Shown here piece by piece: positions 33,919-44,577 of a stretch of 64,000 nucleotides of DNA. A model generated the notes under the pieces. That model did not search any database, was not told the DNA's origin, and saw nothing but the letters and a program-made list of their open reading frames with translations. How positions within the stretch are numbered: the stretch's first letter is position 1; every line of letters begins with the position of its first letter. The position numbers and the translations under genes are program-made. The stretch is from NCBI GenBank assembly GCA_964616165.1, contig CAZTTS010000003.1:25629-89628 (forward strand). The letters run 5' to 3'. This DNA comes from CAZCCM01 sp964616165 (GTDB taxonomy: Bacteria > Bacillota > Clostridia > TANB77 > CAG-508).

Positions 33919-36477
33919 TTATTTTTTTAACCATTTGTATAAGTCCATATTAGCTGGATCTAATAACATCTTATGTTTTGGTACAACTCTAAAAGTATAT
34001 GCAAAATTGCCTCCCTCGCCAAGAACAATATCTCCTTCATAAATAAACCAACCTGTATCTTCACCTGTCTTTTTAAGACTTACTATTTTCTCTAAATCTA
34101 AATCATTTTGTTCGTTCATTTTTATTATATAGGCTTGAACTTCAGCGTTTTGAGAATCAACTCTACCAAAATTTACTTTAACACTTACTTTATGTTCATT
34201 ACCTGCATCTAATGTTATTTTGTTAATATTATTATTTTGTTGTATTTTAATTTTATCCCATTCTTTATATGATTTTTTCTTCCAATCAATATATTTAAAA
34301 ATATTTTCTAAATTTGTAAATTCATTATTGTGAAGATTGATTAAAGGCATATATATTATATCTAAATAATCAATGATCATTCTTGAAGTAGAATATTCTG
34401 GTCCAATAGATTGAATAGAATTTTTCATTATTTTCATCCATTCAACAGGCACATCTTTTTCATCTCTATCATAGAACTTTGGTATAATTTCTGATTCTAA
34501 AATATGATATATACTCTTGCTGTCAGCTAAGTCATGTTCTTCTTGAATTTCATAATGTTTTGTTGAACCAATAAGCCAACCATTTTTACCATTATATCCT
34601 TCTTCCCACCATCCATCTGATACTGAAAAATTAGGAATTCCATTTAATGCCGTTTTTTCTCCACTAGTTCCGCTTGCTTCCATTGGTCTTCTTGGATTAT
34701 TTAACCAAACATCAACACCTGAAATTAAATATCTTGAAACAGCTATATTGTAATTTTCTAGAAGGAAAATCTTTCCTTTAAATTGAGGCATTAAAGACAT
34801 TTCATGAATATATTTAATAACTTCTTGCCCAGCCATATCAGCAGGATGTGCTTTACCTGCAAAAACAATTTGAACTGGTCTTTTTTCATCATTTAATATT
34901 TGAGTTAATCTTTCAACATCCTTAAAAATTAATGCTGCTCTTTTATATGTGGCAAATCTTCTTGCAAAACCTATTGTCAAAACATTTGGATCTAAAAATT
35001 TCAATATTTCACTTACTTCATTATAGCTAAATCCACCAGAAATAAATCTATTTTTAACATTTCTTCTAATCTCATTTTGCATACTTTGTTTTCTTTTTTT
35101 GTGAATACTCCAAATTCTTTCATCTGGAATATTTTGAATATTAGTCCACACATCGTGATCATGTACTCTTTCTTGCCAATATGGAGGGAAATATTCATTA
35201 AATAATGTTTTAAATTTTGCAGATAACCATGTACAAGTGTGAATTCCATTTGTTACATAAGTTATTGCAGACTCATCATCAAATGTATTAGGCCATACTT
35301 CAGAAAATATTTCTCTAGAAACTTTTCCATGTAATTTACTAACTCCATTCTTTTTACCCGCAAATTTTAAGGCTAAAACTGCCATATTAAATCTTTTTTT
35401 AATTGTATCATTCGGAGTCATACCCATTGCTAAAAACTCTTCTTCAGTTAAACCAATTTCTTTCCATTTATTAACTAAATATTTTGATACAAGTTCGACA
35501 TCAAAAATATCATTTCCTGCAGGTACTGGAGTATGAGTAGTAAAAGCTAGCATTGAAAACGCTATTTCTCTAGCAATATCATATGAAACTTCTTTTTCCT
35601 TCATTATATTTTTAATTAATTCTATAACCAAAAAGCTTGAATGGCCTTCATTCATATGATAAAGTTTTGGTTCAATTCCTAATGCTTTAAGTGCTCTTAC
35701 ACCACCTATTCCCAAAACAATTTCTTGAGCTATTCTTGTATCTTGCCCACCACCATATAGTTTTTTAGTTAAACCTTGATATTCTTTAGGATTTTCATTT
35801 AAATCAGTATCTAATAAATATAGCTTTAGTCTCCCAACTGCTATTTCCCAAACTTTAACTAAAACTTTTTTACCTTCTATTTCAACATTTACAATAATAT
35901 CTTCATTGTTTTTATCTTTAACAGGATATATTGGCATATTATGAATTTCTATTTCTTGATACTCAGATACCTGTTCTCCCTTAATTGTTATCTTTTGATT
36001 AAAGTAACCTTCTTTATATAATAAGCCAATTCCAACTAAAGGTAGTCCCAAATCACTAGCTGATTTTAAATGATCACCAGATAATATGCCTAGTCCTCCA
36101 GAATATATTGGAATAGTTTCATCTAAACCATATTCTGCCGAAAAATATGCAATTACATCATTCTTATTATTTGGATACTTCTTAGAAAAGTATGTGTTCT
36201 TTGAATTAATATATGAGTCATAATGATCCACAACTTCATTATATTTTTTAAGAAAATCTTCATTTAGTGCAGCTTCTTCTAATTTCTCTTGCGGAACATT
36301 TTTTAAGAATTTTACAGGATTTTTTTCACAAGCATTCCAAACATCCTTGTCTATTTCTCTTAAAGCTTGTAAAAACTCAATATTCCAGCTCCACCATAAA
36401 TTATTTGAAATTTCTTCTAATCTTCTTATTTTTTCAGGTAATTTAGGCCTAATAGTAATTGTATTAAAAATGTACAT
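33919..36477 (-). CDS. glgP: Alpha-glucan (glycogen) phosphorylase
   Basis: 852 residues. An N-terminal DUF3417-type region (LEEISNNLWWSWN) marks the Thermotoga/archaeal-type GlgP. AYFSAEYGLDETIPIYSGGLGILSGDH follows, then EASGTSGEKTALNGIPN with the PLP lysine near 611, and SVSDGWWEEGYNGKNGW. It releases glucose-1-phosphate from glycogen or maltodextrin. AAAGGAG precedes the ATG. No other glycogen genes are near; a small membrane protein gene precedes it. Confidence 0.96.
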   Translation of the reverse strand: MYIFNTITIRPKLPEKIRRLEEISNNLWWSWNIEFLQALREIDKDVWNACEKNPVKFLKNVPQEKLEEAALNEDFLKKYNEVVDHYDSYINSKNTYFSKKYPNNKNDVIAYFSAEYGLDETIPIYSGGLGILSGDHLKSASDLGLPLVGIGLLYKEGYFNQKITIKGEQVSEYQEIEIHNMPIYPVKDKNNEDIIVNVEIEGKKVLVKVWEIAVGRLKLYLLDTDLNENPKEYQGLTKKLYGGGQDTRIAQEIVLGIGGVRALKALGIEPKLYHMNEGHSSFLVIELIKNIMKEKEVSYDIAREIAFSMLAFTTHTPVPAGNDIFDVELVSKYLVNKWKEIGLTEEEFLAMGMTPNDTIKKRFNMAVLALKFAGKKNGVSKLHGKVSREIFSEVWPNTFDDESAITYVTNGIHTCTWLSAKFKTLFNEYFPPYWQERVHDHDVWTNIQNIPDERIWSIHKKRKQSMQNEIRRNVKNRFISGGFSYNEVSEILKFLDPNVLTIGFARRFATYKRAALIFKDVERLTQILNDEKRPVQIVFAGKAHPADMAGQEVIKYIHEMSLMPQFKGKIFLLENYNIAVSRYLISGVDVWLNNPRRPMEASGTSGEKTALNGIPNFSVSDGWWEEGYNGKNGWLIGSTKHYEIQEEHDLADSKSIYHILESEIIPKFYDRDEKDVPVEWMKIMKNSIQSIGPEYSTSRMIIDYLDIIYMPLINLHNNEFTNLENIFKYIDWKKKSYKEWDKIKIQQNNNINKITLDAGNEHKVSVKVNFGRVDSQNAEVQAYIIKMNEQNDLDLEKIVSLKKTGEDTGWFIYEGDIVLGEGGNFAYTFRVVPKHKMLLDPANMDLYKWLKK

Positions 36478-36533
36478 TTTAATCTCCTTCTTTAGTGTTT
36501 TATTTATATCTTTTGTTCTTTTTTTATTATTAA

Positions 36534-36863
36534 TTACTGTAAATGTTCATCAATATATATTGCTGTATCAGTAAATTTATATATTTTGTTTTCTTCTGGA
36601 ATATACACATATATGTTTGTAGACTTAAGATCAATGTGGTCCTTATTATATAAATATATTTCTACAGGATCCTCTATAATCTCTATTTGGTCTTCCAAAA
36701 TCTGTTGTTCAGCTTCTCTTCTGATGTCTGCTGCTGTTTTTAACTGATTTTTATGTCTTGAGTTTACAACAACATATAGTGAAAAAACAAGCGCTACAAA
36801 CACTGCTATAGAAAGTAATGCATAGACTGCAACAGCACCTTTTTTTCTTCTTTGTAAATCCAA
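36534..36863 (-). CDS. Small membrane-anchored protein, unknown
   Basis: 109 residues from TTG at 36863, with AAAGGAG six bases upstream. Basic RRKKGAVAVYALLSIAVFVALVFSLYVVV forms an N-terminal anchor (about 5-33), like TadE/pilin-type proteins, but the glutamate that defines type IV prepilins is missing. A helical part (about 38-65) and a short beta-rich end (YLYNKDHIDL, NIYVYIPEENKIYKFTD) follow. Located 56 bases upstream of glgP. Function unknown. Confidence 0.65.
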   Translation of the reverse strand: MDLQRRKKGAVAVYALLSIAVFVALVFSLYVVVNSRHKNQLKTAADIRREAEQQILEDQIEIIEDPVEIYLYNKDHIDLKSTNIYVYIPEENKIYKFTDTAIYIDEHLQ

Positions 36864-37013
36864 TTTAATCTCCTTTAACAATTTATCTGAATAATACCAT
36901 TTATTATTATATTACATAGAAAATGGAATTAATAGCAAATTTTCTGTTATATATTATTTATTCTTTGTAATTTATAGCTTGTACTATATTGTTTATTAAT
37001 TATTCTTTATTAA

Positions 37014-38042
37014 TTATTCTTTATTAATATATTGATCAAACAATTCCTTTGTTCTTTCAATATTTGGGTAAGTTTCACTTTTTCTTCCTTCACTCGGATT
37101 TCTAGGTAAAAACGAACCCGTCTCATGAGAAGGATTTTGATAAGATTTTATATTTGAAGTATATTGCTTTTTATTAAATCCAAACTCAAATATATACCCT
37201 AATATTTTATCTTTACTCATAGAAATTTGCACTGAATTTAAAAGATTTTTGACTATGCTCATTATTCTATCAATTGATTGTTTTTCCATTTCTTTAACAA
37301 TTGCTTGTATAATATTTCTTTGTCTGTTTGTTCTACCGTAGTCATTAAGAAGATCCGTGTCTATTGATGACCTATCTCTAGCATGTGTTACTGCTTGAAT
37401 TCCATTTAAATGCACCAATCCCGGCTTTGCCTTTAAAAGAACACCTCCCGATTTAATTTTCCCATGTCTAGCCGTTTGACTAACTCTTTCATTTATTTGT
37501 TCAATTTCTTGTTCTGTTAGTTCTAAATCAATACCACCAACAGCATCAACTATCTCTGCTACACCAGCATAATCTATTACAATATAATCATCAACATGTA
37601 GGTCAAAATTCGTATTAATAGTTCTTAAAGCTAGTTCAGGGCCACCTAATGCATATGCAGCGTTAATTTTAGTTGTCCATTCTCCCGGAATAGGCACTAC
37701 TGTATCTCTAGGTATAGAAATAAGTTTTAATGTTTTTAATTTTGTATTAACAGAAGCTAAAATTAGAACATCACTTCTTCCATAGTCTTCAAAACTTCCT
37801 TCATCTTTACCTAAAATCAAAACTGTTTTAACTCCATCTACTTTAATTGTATCCTTACTAATACCGATATTGTCTCTATCTAAATCATAAAAATCAATTT
37901 CTGAAAAAAAGTTTTCTAAAATATAATTATATCCTACAAGTAAGATAGATACTAAAATTATTAACAGAGTTAATAATGTAGTAAAAAATTTTAATCCTCG
38001 ATTTTGTTTTTTGTTTTTTTTGTTTTTTCTCTCTTTAGCCAT
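37014..38042 (-). CDS. LytR-CpsA-Psr (LCP) family protein
   Basis: 342 residues. N-terminal anchor (about 18-42), LILGKDEGSFEDYGRSDVLILASV, SIPRDTVVPIPG, KINAAYALGGPELA and DYAGVAEIVDAVGGIDLEL. The usual C-terminal pair is LNGIQAVTHARDR and DYGRTNRQRNIIQAI. LCP enzymes attach glycopolymers to peptidoglycan outside the membrane. It starts two bases after the mutS stop, occupying the place where mutL usually lies. Confidence 0.95.
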   Translation of the reverse strand: MAKERKNKKNKKQNRGLKFFTTLLTLLIILVSILLVGYNYILENFFSEIDFYDLDRDNIGISKDTIKVDGVKTVLILGKDEGSFEDYGRSDVLILASVNTKLKTLKLISIPRDTVVPIPGEWTTKINAAYALGGPELALRTINTNFDLHVDDYIVIDYAGVAEIVDAVGGIDLELTEQEIEQINERVSQTARHGKIKSGGVLLKAKPGLVHLNGIQAVTHARDRSSIDTDLLNDYGRTNRQRNIIQAIVKEMEKQSIDRIMSIVKNLLNSVQISMSKDKILGYIFEFGFNKKQYTSNIKSYQNPSHETGSFLPRNPSEGRKSETYPNIERTKELFDQYINKE

Positions 38043-38043
38043 T

Positions 38044-40665
38044 TTAATCCTCTTTTAATTTGTCTTTTATTTCGCCTAATATTTTTAATGCATCTACTGG
38101 TGTTGTATTATTTATATCAATTCTATTGAAGAATTTCAATAACTCTTCATACTTAAACTCAAACATTGATGATTGATTTGTTAGTTCATAGCCTTCTTCC
38201 ATCTCTTTTACTAAAAATTCTTTTTTCTCAATATTTTTCAAAATATTTCTTGCTTTTTTTACAGTTTCTTTGGGAACACCTGCCAATTTTGCAACATAAA
38301 TACCAAAAGAATCATCTGTTCCACCTTTGACTAGTTTATGTAAAAATATAACATCTTCACCTTGTTGCTTAACATCTACTGAATAATTTTTCACACCTTC
38401 TAATTTTTCTTCTAAGGCAATTAATTCATGATAATGAGTTGCAAACAATGTTTTAGCACCTATTTTTAATTTATCAGCAATATATTCTAAAACTGCCCAT
38501 GCAATGCTTATACCATCATATGTAGATGTACCTCTTCCAACTTCATCTAAAATTATTAAAGATTCTTTTGTTGCATTATTTAGTATATTTGCAACCTCAT
38601 TCATTTCAACCATAAATGTAGATTCACCCATTGATACATCATCTGTTGCTCCAATTCTAGTAAATATTTTATCAACTATTGCTATATTAGCAGACACTGC
38701 TGGTACAAAAGATCCTATTTGAGTAAGTAGAGTAATTAAAGCTACTTGTCTCATATATGTAGATTTACCTGACATATTAGGTCCTGTTATTATATGAACT
38801 GTTTCACCAAAATTATCCATATATGTGTCATTTTCAACAAAGCTTCCTCTAGGTATCATTTGTTCAACAACAGGATGTCTTCCACCCTTTATTTCAATAA
38901 TTCCTTTTGTATTTACTTCTGGTTTTATATATTGATTATCTTCAGCTACTTGTGCAAAAGTTATTAAAACATCAAGAATTGCTATATTTGTTGCTGCTGA
39001 TTGCAATCTTTTAATATTTTTAGAAATTTCTGTTCTAATTAATTGAAATATATCATATTCCATTTTTACAATCTTTTCTTCAACATTAAGAAGTTCTTCT
39101 TCCATCTCTTTTAGTTCTGGAGTTACATATCTTTCTGAATTAGTTAAAGTTTGTTTTCTTATATATGTATCTGGAACTTTAGATATATGAGTTTTTGTAA
39201 CTTCAATATAATATCCAAAAATTTTATTATATCCTACTTTTAAGCTAGGAATGTTATTTTTTTGTTTTTCTTCTGCTTCTAAATTAGCTATCCATTCTTT
39301 ACCTGATTTCCCAACATTTTTCAATCTAAACAGTTCTGCATCAATCTCAGGTCGAATCATACCACCTTCAGTAATTGTAATAGGTGGATCATCTACAATG
39401 GCTTTATCTATAACTTCATAGATATCTTCCAAAGTATCAAGATTTTTATATATTTCTTTATTAAGATTTGCTTTAGATTTTTTTAAATTCTTCTTTATTT
39501 CTGGTAAGAAAACAATTGAATTTTTAAGTGAAATTAAATCTCTTGCATTTGCAGCACCAAAAGAAATTTTAGCTGATATTCTTTCTATATCATATACTTT
39601 TTTTAGCAACTCTCTTAAAGCACCTTTAAGCATAATATCAGATTGAAATTCTTCAACTGCATTTAATCTGTTTTCTATTTGATGCTTTCCAATTAAAGGT
39701 GAATTTAACCATGTAGAAATTAATCTGCCTCCCATTGCAGTTTGTGTTTTATCTAATACTCCTAAAAGACTACCTTTTTTAGATCCATCTCTAGTTCTTC
39801 TGTTTATTTCTAAATTTCTTCTAGCTGTTAAATCTAATGCCATATATGATGACGGAATATATAGTATAATTTTATTAAAATATTCTAAATCAATTTTTTG
39901 AGTATCTAAAATATATTTATCTAATCCTAAAATTGCTTTTTTAGCATAATTATCTTCAAAAAGTGATGCTTGATTTTCTTCTTCTAATCTTTCAATTTGA
40001 TATTTTTTTGAAAGTTCTCCTGTAAAATAGTCCTCTTCTTTTACATTAATATATACTGGGAAAAGATTTTCCAGTTTAGCAAAATTTTCTTCTTGTAATG
40101 TTAATCCTTCATTCACAATTAATTCTTTAGGATTAAACCTTGCTACTTCATCTAAAACTTTAGGAAAACCACTCTCTGTTTCATCTTCTATTTCAGTTGC
40201 TAAGAATTCACCTGTTGAAACTTCTGCTATAGCTAAAGAATAACTATTTACCTCATAAACTATTGTCATAATATAATTTGAAGTTTTTTCATCTAATATA
40301 TTTGATTCAATTACAGTTCCTGGCGTTATTACTCTTACTACATCTCTTTTAACTATGCCTTGAGCTTCTTTGGGATCTTCTAATTGCTCACATATTGCTA
40401 CCTTATATCCTTTTTTAATAAGTCTTGAAATATATGATTCGGCAGCATGATGAGGAACTCCAGCCATAGGTGCCTTTTGACCTTCACCACAATTTCTAGC
40501 AGTTAAAACTAATTCTAATTCTTTTGATGCTATTTTTGCATCTTCAAAAAACATTTCATAAAAATCACCCAATCTATAGAAAAGTATAGCATCTTTATGC
40601 TTCTCTTTAGTTTCAATATAATCTCTCATCATTGGAGATAATTTTTCTACATCAATATCAGTCAA
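38044..40665 (-). CDS. mutS: DNA mismatch repair protein MutS
   Basis: 873 residues, TTG start with AAGGAAGG four bases upstream. N-terminal mismatch-binding block GDFYEMFFEDA, MAGVPHHAAESY, Walker A GPNMSGKSTYMRQ (near 627) and DEVGRGTSTYDG with ATHYHEL. Recognises mispairs and signals repair. Its start overlaps the miaB stop by eight bases. Downstream gene is an LCP protein, not mutL. Confidence 0.98.
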   Translation of the reverse strand: MTDIDVEKLSPMMRDYIETKEKHKDAILFYRLGDFYEMFFEDAKIASKELELVLTARNCGEGQKAPMAGVPHHAAESYISRLIKKGYKVAICEQLEDPKEAQGIVKRDVVRVITPGTVIESNILDEKTSNYIMTIVYEVNSYSLAIAEVSTGEFLATEIEDETESGFPKVLDEVARFNPKELIVNEGLTLQEENFAKLENLFPVYINVKEEDYFTGELSKKYQIERLEEENQASLFEDNYAKKAILGLDKYILDTQKIDLEYFNKIILYIPSSYMALDLTARRNLEINRRTRDGSKKGSLLGVLDKTQTAMGGRLISTWLNSPLIGKHQIENRLNAVEEFQSDIMLKGALRELLKKVYDIERISAKISFGAANARDLISLKNSIVFLPEIKKNLKKSKANLNKEIYKNLDTLEDIYEVIDKAIVDDPPITITEGGMIRPEIDAELFRLKNVGKSGKEWIANLEAEEKQKNNIPSLKVGYNKIFGYYIEVTKTHISKVPDTYIRKQTLTNSERYVTPELKEMEEELLNVEEKIVKMEYDIFQLIRTEISKNIKRLQSAATNIAILDVLITFAQVAEDNQYIKPEVNTKGIIEIKGGRHPVVEQMIPRGSFVENDTYMDNFGETVHIITGPNMSGKSTYMRQVALITLLTQIGSFVPAVSANIAIVDKIFTRIGATDDVSMGESTFMVEMNEVANILNNATKESLIILDEVGRGTSTYDGISIAWAVLEYIADKLKIGAKTLFATHYHELIALEEKLEGVKNYSVDVKQQGEDVIFLHKLVKGGTDDSFGIYVAKLAGVPKETVKKARNILKNIEKKEFLVKEMEEGYELTNQSSMFEFKYEELLKFFNRIDINNTTPVDALKILGEIKDKLKED

Positions 40666-42166
40666 TTTTCCTTCCTTTTAAATACCATTTTCTATTTTCT
40701 AGTATCTCTACTTTTATTTTATCACCTATATCCCAATTCTCATATTTGGGAATAATTATTATTTTATTTGAATCTGTTCTTGCTTTTAAAGAATCATATT
40801 CTATATTGCTCTCTTTACCATCTTGATCCTCAATATTTTCAGCTATATTATTACCAGTTTCTTCTTCTATTATAATTTCTAATATTTTTCCTATATATTC
40901 TTCATTCTTTTGCATTAATAATTCTTCATATAATGTTTTAAGTCTTAAAAATCTTTTTTGAGCAATATTATATGGTATTTGATCTTCTCTTTTAGCTGCT
41001 GATGTTCCAACTCTAGGAGAATATATAAACATAAAAATTTGTTCAAAATTCATTTTTCTAACTACATCTAGTGTTTCTTCAAAATCTTCTTCGGTTTCTC
41101 CAGGAAATCCTACTATAATGTCTGTTGAAAAACTAACTTCCGGAACAATATTTCTTATCATATCAGCTTTTTTTAGATATTCTTCTTTAGTATATATCCT
41201 ATTCATATCTTTTAAAACTTTTGTGCTGCCTGATTGTAATGGATAATGTAAATTTCTAGATATATTTTTGTTTTTTGCAATAATTTTTGCTACTTCTTCA
41301 GTAAAATCTTTTGGATGTGGTGATATAAATCGTATTTTTTTTATGCCACCAATCTTTGCTACTTCGTCTAATAAATCAGCAAAATTCTCTATTTTATTCT
41401 CACCTTTATATGAATTAACATTTTGTCCCAATAAAGTTACTTCAACAAATCCTTCTTTTGCTAAATCTTTAATTTCTTTTAATATTTCTTCTGGTTTTCT
41501 GCTTCTTTCTCTACCTCTAACATATGGAACTATACAATAAGTACAAAAATTATCACAACCATATATTATAGGGACAAAAGCAGCTTTATCATGACTATGT
41601 GTTGTAGGTATACCTTCATAGATAGAACCTTCAACATCTAATATATCAAAAATTCTTAAAGGTTTTTTTCTTTTGCTTTTATTATTATCTATCGAATCTT
41701 TCTTTGAATCTTTATTTCCTTTATCTGCAACTAAAATATTATATAAGTTTTCAGGTAATTTATGTAATGTATGAGTACCAAAAACTAATCTAACATATGG
41801 ATAACTTCTTTTAATTTTTTCAACCATATGTGGTTCTTGCATCATACATCCACAAACTACAATAATTGCACCATTTAAAGCATATTTTTTTACTTCACCC
41901 AGTCTACCAAATAGTCTGTTTTCTGCATTTTTTCTTACACAACATGTGTTTAGAACTATTAAATCTGCTTCTTCAACATCAAATGTGTTTATATATCCTG
42001 ATGCTCCTAATATTCCTAATATTTTTTCAGAATCATTTTCATTCAGATTACATCCAAATGTTTCAATATATACTCTTTGTTGTCTAGATCCAATAACACT
42101 TCTTTTATCACTATTTATTTTTTTTATTTCATTAAAAAATTTAATTTGTTCTTTTAAAAATATCAT
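40658..42166 (-). CDS. miaB: tRNA-2-methylthio-N6-dimethylallyladenosine synthase MiaB
   Basis: 502 residues. N-terminal Fe-S domain with ETFGCNLNENDSEKI and NTCCVRKNAE, radical-SAM motif YGCDNFCTYC (CxxxCxxC near 205-212), and a C-terminal TRAM domain with an Asn/Asp/Glu insertion. A linker with two Lys/Ser/Asp-rich stretches (about 148-165) makes it longer than the usual 450 residues. It thiomethylates A37 of tRNAs reading UNN codons. Confidence 0.95.
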   Translation of the reverse strand: MIFLKEQIKFFNEIKKINSDKRSVIGSRQQRVYIETFGCNLNENDSEKILGILGASGYINTFDVEEADLIVLNTCCVRKNAENRLFGRLGEVKKYALNGAIIVVCGCMMQEPHMVEKIKRSYPYVRLVFGTHTLHKLPENLYNILVADKGNKDSKKDSIDNNKSKRKKPLRIFDILDVEGSIYEGIPTTHSHDKAAFVPIIYGCDNFCTYCIVPYVRGRERSRKPEEILKEIKDLAKEGFVEVTLLGQNVNSYKGENKIENFADLLDEVAKIGGIKKIRFISPHPKDFTEEVAKIIAKNKNISRNLHYPLQSGSTKVLKDMNRIYTKEEYLKKADMIRNIVPEVSFSTDIIVGFPGETEEDFEETLDVVRKMNFEQIFMFIYSPRVGTSAAKREDQIPYNIAQKRFLRLKTLYEELLMQKNEEYIGKILEIIIEEETGNNIAENIEDQDGKESNIEYDSLKARTDSNKIIIIPKYENWDIGDKIKVEILENRKWYLKGRKID

Positions 42167-42168
42167 CT

Positions 42169-43386
42169 TTATCTTTCAAAATCTTCTATTGTTATTGTAT
42201 TTCTTGTATGACTTCCTTTAAAATCTTTTCCTTTTTCTGCAAATTCTTGTTGTTTTTCTTTTATTTCTTGTACTGCTACTTTCAGTGCATCCTTACCATC
42301 ACAAACTATATCTGGTGTAATATTGTATAAATTTTCATAATCTATCTCACCTTGTTCATTTATGGGTACTTCTACAGGGAAGGTTATTTTTATACCATTA
42401 TTAGTATATATTTTATTTCCTTCTGTTATATCATACTCATAATTTTCATCTATTATATCTAAAGTAAATGGAGTAAATCCAAATCCTTCTCCACCTGTTT
42501 TTTCACCAATTACTGTTGCGAATTTAGACTCTTTGCATATCATTACTAATTTCTCTGCTGTAGAAAACACCTTATTATCAACAAGAAGATATCTATTATA
42601 TTCTTTTGCATCTGGATTACCTACTATATCAGTCAAAGTAATTTCATAGTTTTTATTTGTTAAAAGATCTCTAAATCTTTCTGTAGTATTAATATCTTTG
42701 CTTGTAAAAATACTCAGTTTCTCAAAATACTCATCTGAGCCACCCGCATTTCCTCTAATGTCAAATATTATGTTTTTAAAATTTTTATTTCTTAATACTT
42801 CTTCTATTTTTTTAAAAATTATTTGGTCTTCTGCTAAAAGTTCACGACGAAAACTTTTTATTTGAATATAAATAGTTTCATTATCTATATCAAATACTAT
42901 ATTTTTTCCCTTCGCTTCTTCAGCTACTTCTTGTCTTTTTTCATCTAATGCATCTTGTTCCAAATTTATAGTTTCTAAACCATCTTGATTAGGATTTATT
43001 AATCTTTCGCTTTGTTTTATTGGGTGTAAAGAAACATGTCCTGAATTTAGAGATTGAATAAATTCTTTAACAAAATCTTTAAACAAAGTTTCATCTATTT
43101 TATCTTTTGTTTCTAATTCTTGTATTAAATTATCAAGATGTTCTTGATTCAAAATTTCATTATTTGTATATTTCAAATAATCTTCTTGAACTATTGATAG
43201 AAGAGAATATATAAAAATTAATTTGGATTTATAATCTTCACATTTATTGTATTCTTTTTGAAGAGTCTCATTTTGTTTTCTTCTTTCATCGTGCACTATA
43301 GATAGGGTTTCTTCATTATATTTTTCTAGTTCTACTTTTTCAGATTCTTGTTTTTCTCTAAAAAGACTCAAAATATTTTCTTTCAT
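42169..43386 (-). CDS. S41-family peptidase-like protein without signal peptide
   Basis: 405 residues. A helical N-terminal half (about 1-130), then SLNSGHVSLHP, NETIYIQIKSF, NIIFDIRGNAGGSDEYF, and NKVFSTAEKLVMICKESKFATVIGEKTGGEGFG. These are the S41/tail-specific protease core. The serine in FSTAE fits the nucleophile, but the C-terminal-processing-protease lysine position is Glu (TGGEG for TFGKG). The SGH histidine points to the tricorn/IRBP-type S41 branch. No PDZ domain or secretion signal, so a cytoplasmic peptidase or inactive homologue. It sits directly before miaB. Confidence 0.8.
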   Translation of the reverse strand: MKENILSLFREKQESEKVELEKYNEETLSIVHDERRKQNETLQKEYNKCEDYKSKLIFIYSLLSIVQEDYLKYTNNEILNQEHLDNLIQELETKDKIDETLFKDFVKEFIQSLNSGHVSLHPIKQSERLINPNQDGLETINLEQDALDEKRQEVAEEAKGKNIVFDIDNETIYIQIKSFRRELLAEDQIIFKKIEEVLRNKNFKNIIFDIRGNAGGSDEYFEKLSIFTSKDINTTERFRDLLTNKNYEITLTDIVGNPDAKEYNRYLLVDNKVFSTAEKLVMICKESKFATVIGEKTGGEGFGFTPFTLDIIDENYEYDITEGNKIYTNNGIKITFPVEVPINEQGEIDYENLYNITPDIVCDGKDALKVAVQEIKEKQQEFAEKGKDFKGSHTRNTITIEDFER

Positions 43387-43418
43387 TTATTTTAAAATCA
43401 TTCCTTTTATTTATTTTT

Positions 43419-44456
43419 TTATTCTTTATTGCTTTCTATTATTGTAATTATCTCTTCTTCTATTCTTTTTAATATTTCATGTTTAGCATATTCTTCTGCT
43501 TGTTTTAAAGTAAAATAGAAGGACCTTTCATCTGAATTTCCATGTGCTTTAACGACACTCTTTTTTACACCAAGAAAAATACCTCCACCAAAAGCCTTAT
43601 AGTCCGTATAAGCTTTTAATCTATCAAATCCTCTTTTTACAGGTATTAATCTAAATTTATCCCAAGCAGATCTCATTAATGATTTTCCCAAAGCTTCTTT
43701 GAAAAATGTTGCTGCACCTTCAATAGTTTTAACTATAATATTTCCTGTAAATCCATCACATACTATTAAGTCTACCTCTTTATCTCCCGACATTATATCT
43801 CTGCCTTCAACATTTCCAATAAAATTAATCTTATATTTTTTATAATTTTCTTTTAAATCTTTATATACAGTTTTATACAGGTCATTTCCTTTGTTGTCTT
43901 CTGTACCAATATTTATTAATCCTACTTTTGGATTGTTATAACCTATCTCAGACAAGTAAATCGAACCCATTTGAGCAAATTGTATAAAGTTTATTTCTCT
44001 ACAATTAGTATTTGCACCTGTATCAAAAACTGAAATCGGTCCTCTTGTTGATGGAAGTGTTGCAAAAAGAGCAGGTCTGTTTACTCCTTTAATTCTGCCA
44101 ATTATTAATGTTGCTCCAGTAAGCAAAGCTCCTGAATTACCAGCAGAAACAAAAACATCTACTTCATCATTTTTCAGCATTTGAAAGCCTTTAACCATTG
44201 ATGAGTTAGTTTTTTGCTTTATTGCTACTGTTGGTATGTCTTCCATTTCAATAACTTCTTCTGCATTAATAATTTCAATTTTTTCTAAAAGTTCATTATA
44301 TTCATTAGGGAACTCAGCTTTAAAAGTCTCTTTTAAAACTTCTTCTTTCCCTATTAATAATAATTTAGAATCTGTTTCCTTTAAAAATTTAACCGCACCT
44401 TTAATATTCGCAACAGGTGAATTATCTCCTCCCATTGCATCTAATAAGATTCTCAT
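43419..44456 (-). CDS. plsX: Phosphate acyltransferase PlsX
   Basis: 345 residues from the ATG at 44456; GGGAGAA lies just upstream, and an in-frame ATG four codons earlier overlaps it. MRILLDAMGGDNSP, SAGNSGALL, GRIKGVNRPALFATLP, DTGANTNC, GNVEGRDIM and CDGFTGNIIVKTIEG are all present. It makes acyl-phosphate for phospholipid synthesis. Normally linked to fapR, fabH/D or acpP; here it is isolated, followed only by an S41-like protein. Confidence 0.97.
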   Translation of the reverse strand: MRILLDAMGGDNSPVANIKGAVKFLKETDSKLLLIGKEEVLKETFKAEFPNEYNELLEKIEIINAEEVIEMEDIPTVAIKQKTNSSMVKGFQMLKNDEVDVFVSAGNSGALLTGATLIIGRIKGVNRPALFATLPSTRGPISVFDTGANTNCREINFIQFAQMGSIYLSEIGYNNPKVGLINIGTEDNKGNDLYKTVYKDLKENYKKYKINFIGNVEGRDIMSGDKEVDLIVCDGFTGNIIVKTIEGAATFFKEALGKSLMRSAWDKFRLIPVKRGFDRLKAYTDYKAFGGGIFLGVKKSVVKAHGNSDERSFYFTLKQAEEYAKHEILKRIEEEIITIIESNKE

Positions 44457-44577
44457 TTTTTCTCCCATTTCGCTTTAAAATTATATTGTTATTATATCAT
44501 TATATAACATAAATTTAAAATGATATTAGTAAATAAATTATGCTTTTAAAATAAAAGTTTTTCTTACAACTTGTTTT

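Noticed and set aside
36534..36863. Type IV pilin or TadE gene
   Set aside because: The hydrophobic N-terminus after a basic KKG looks pilin-like, but the conserved Glu at position 5 is lacking and no pilus genes are near.
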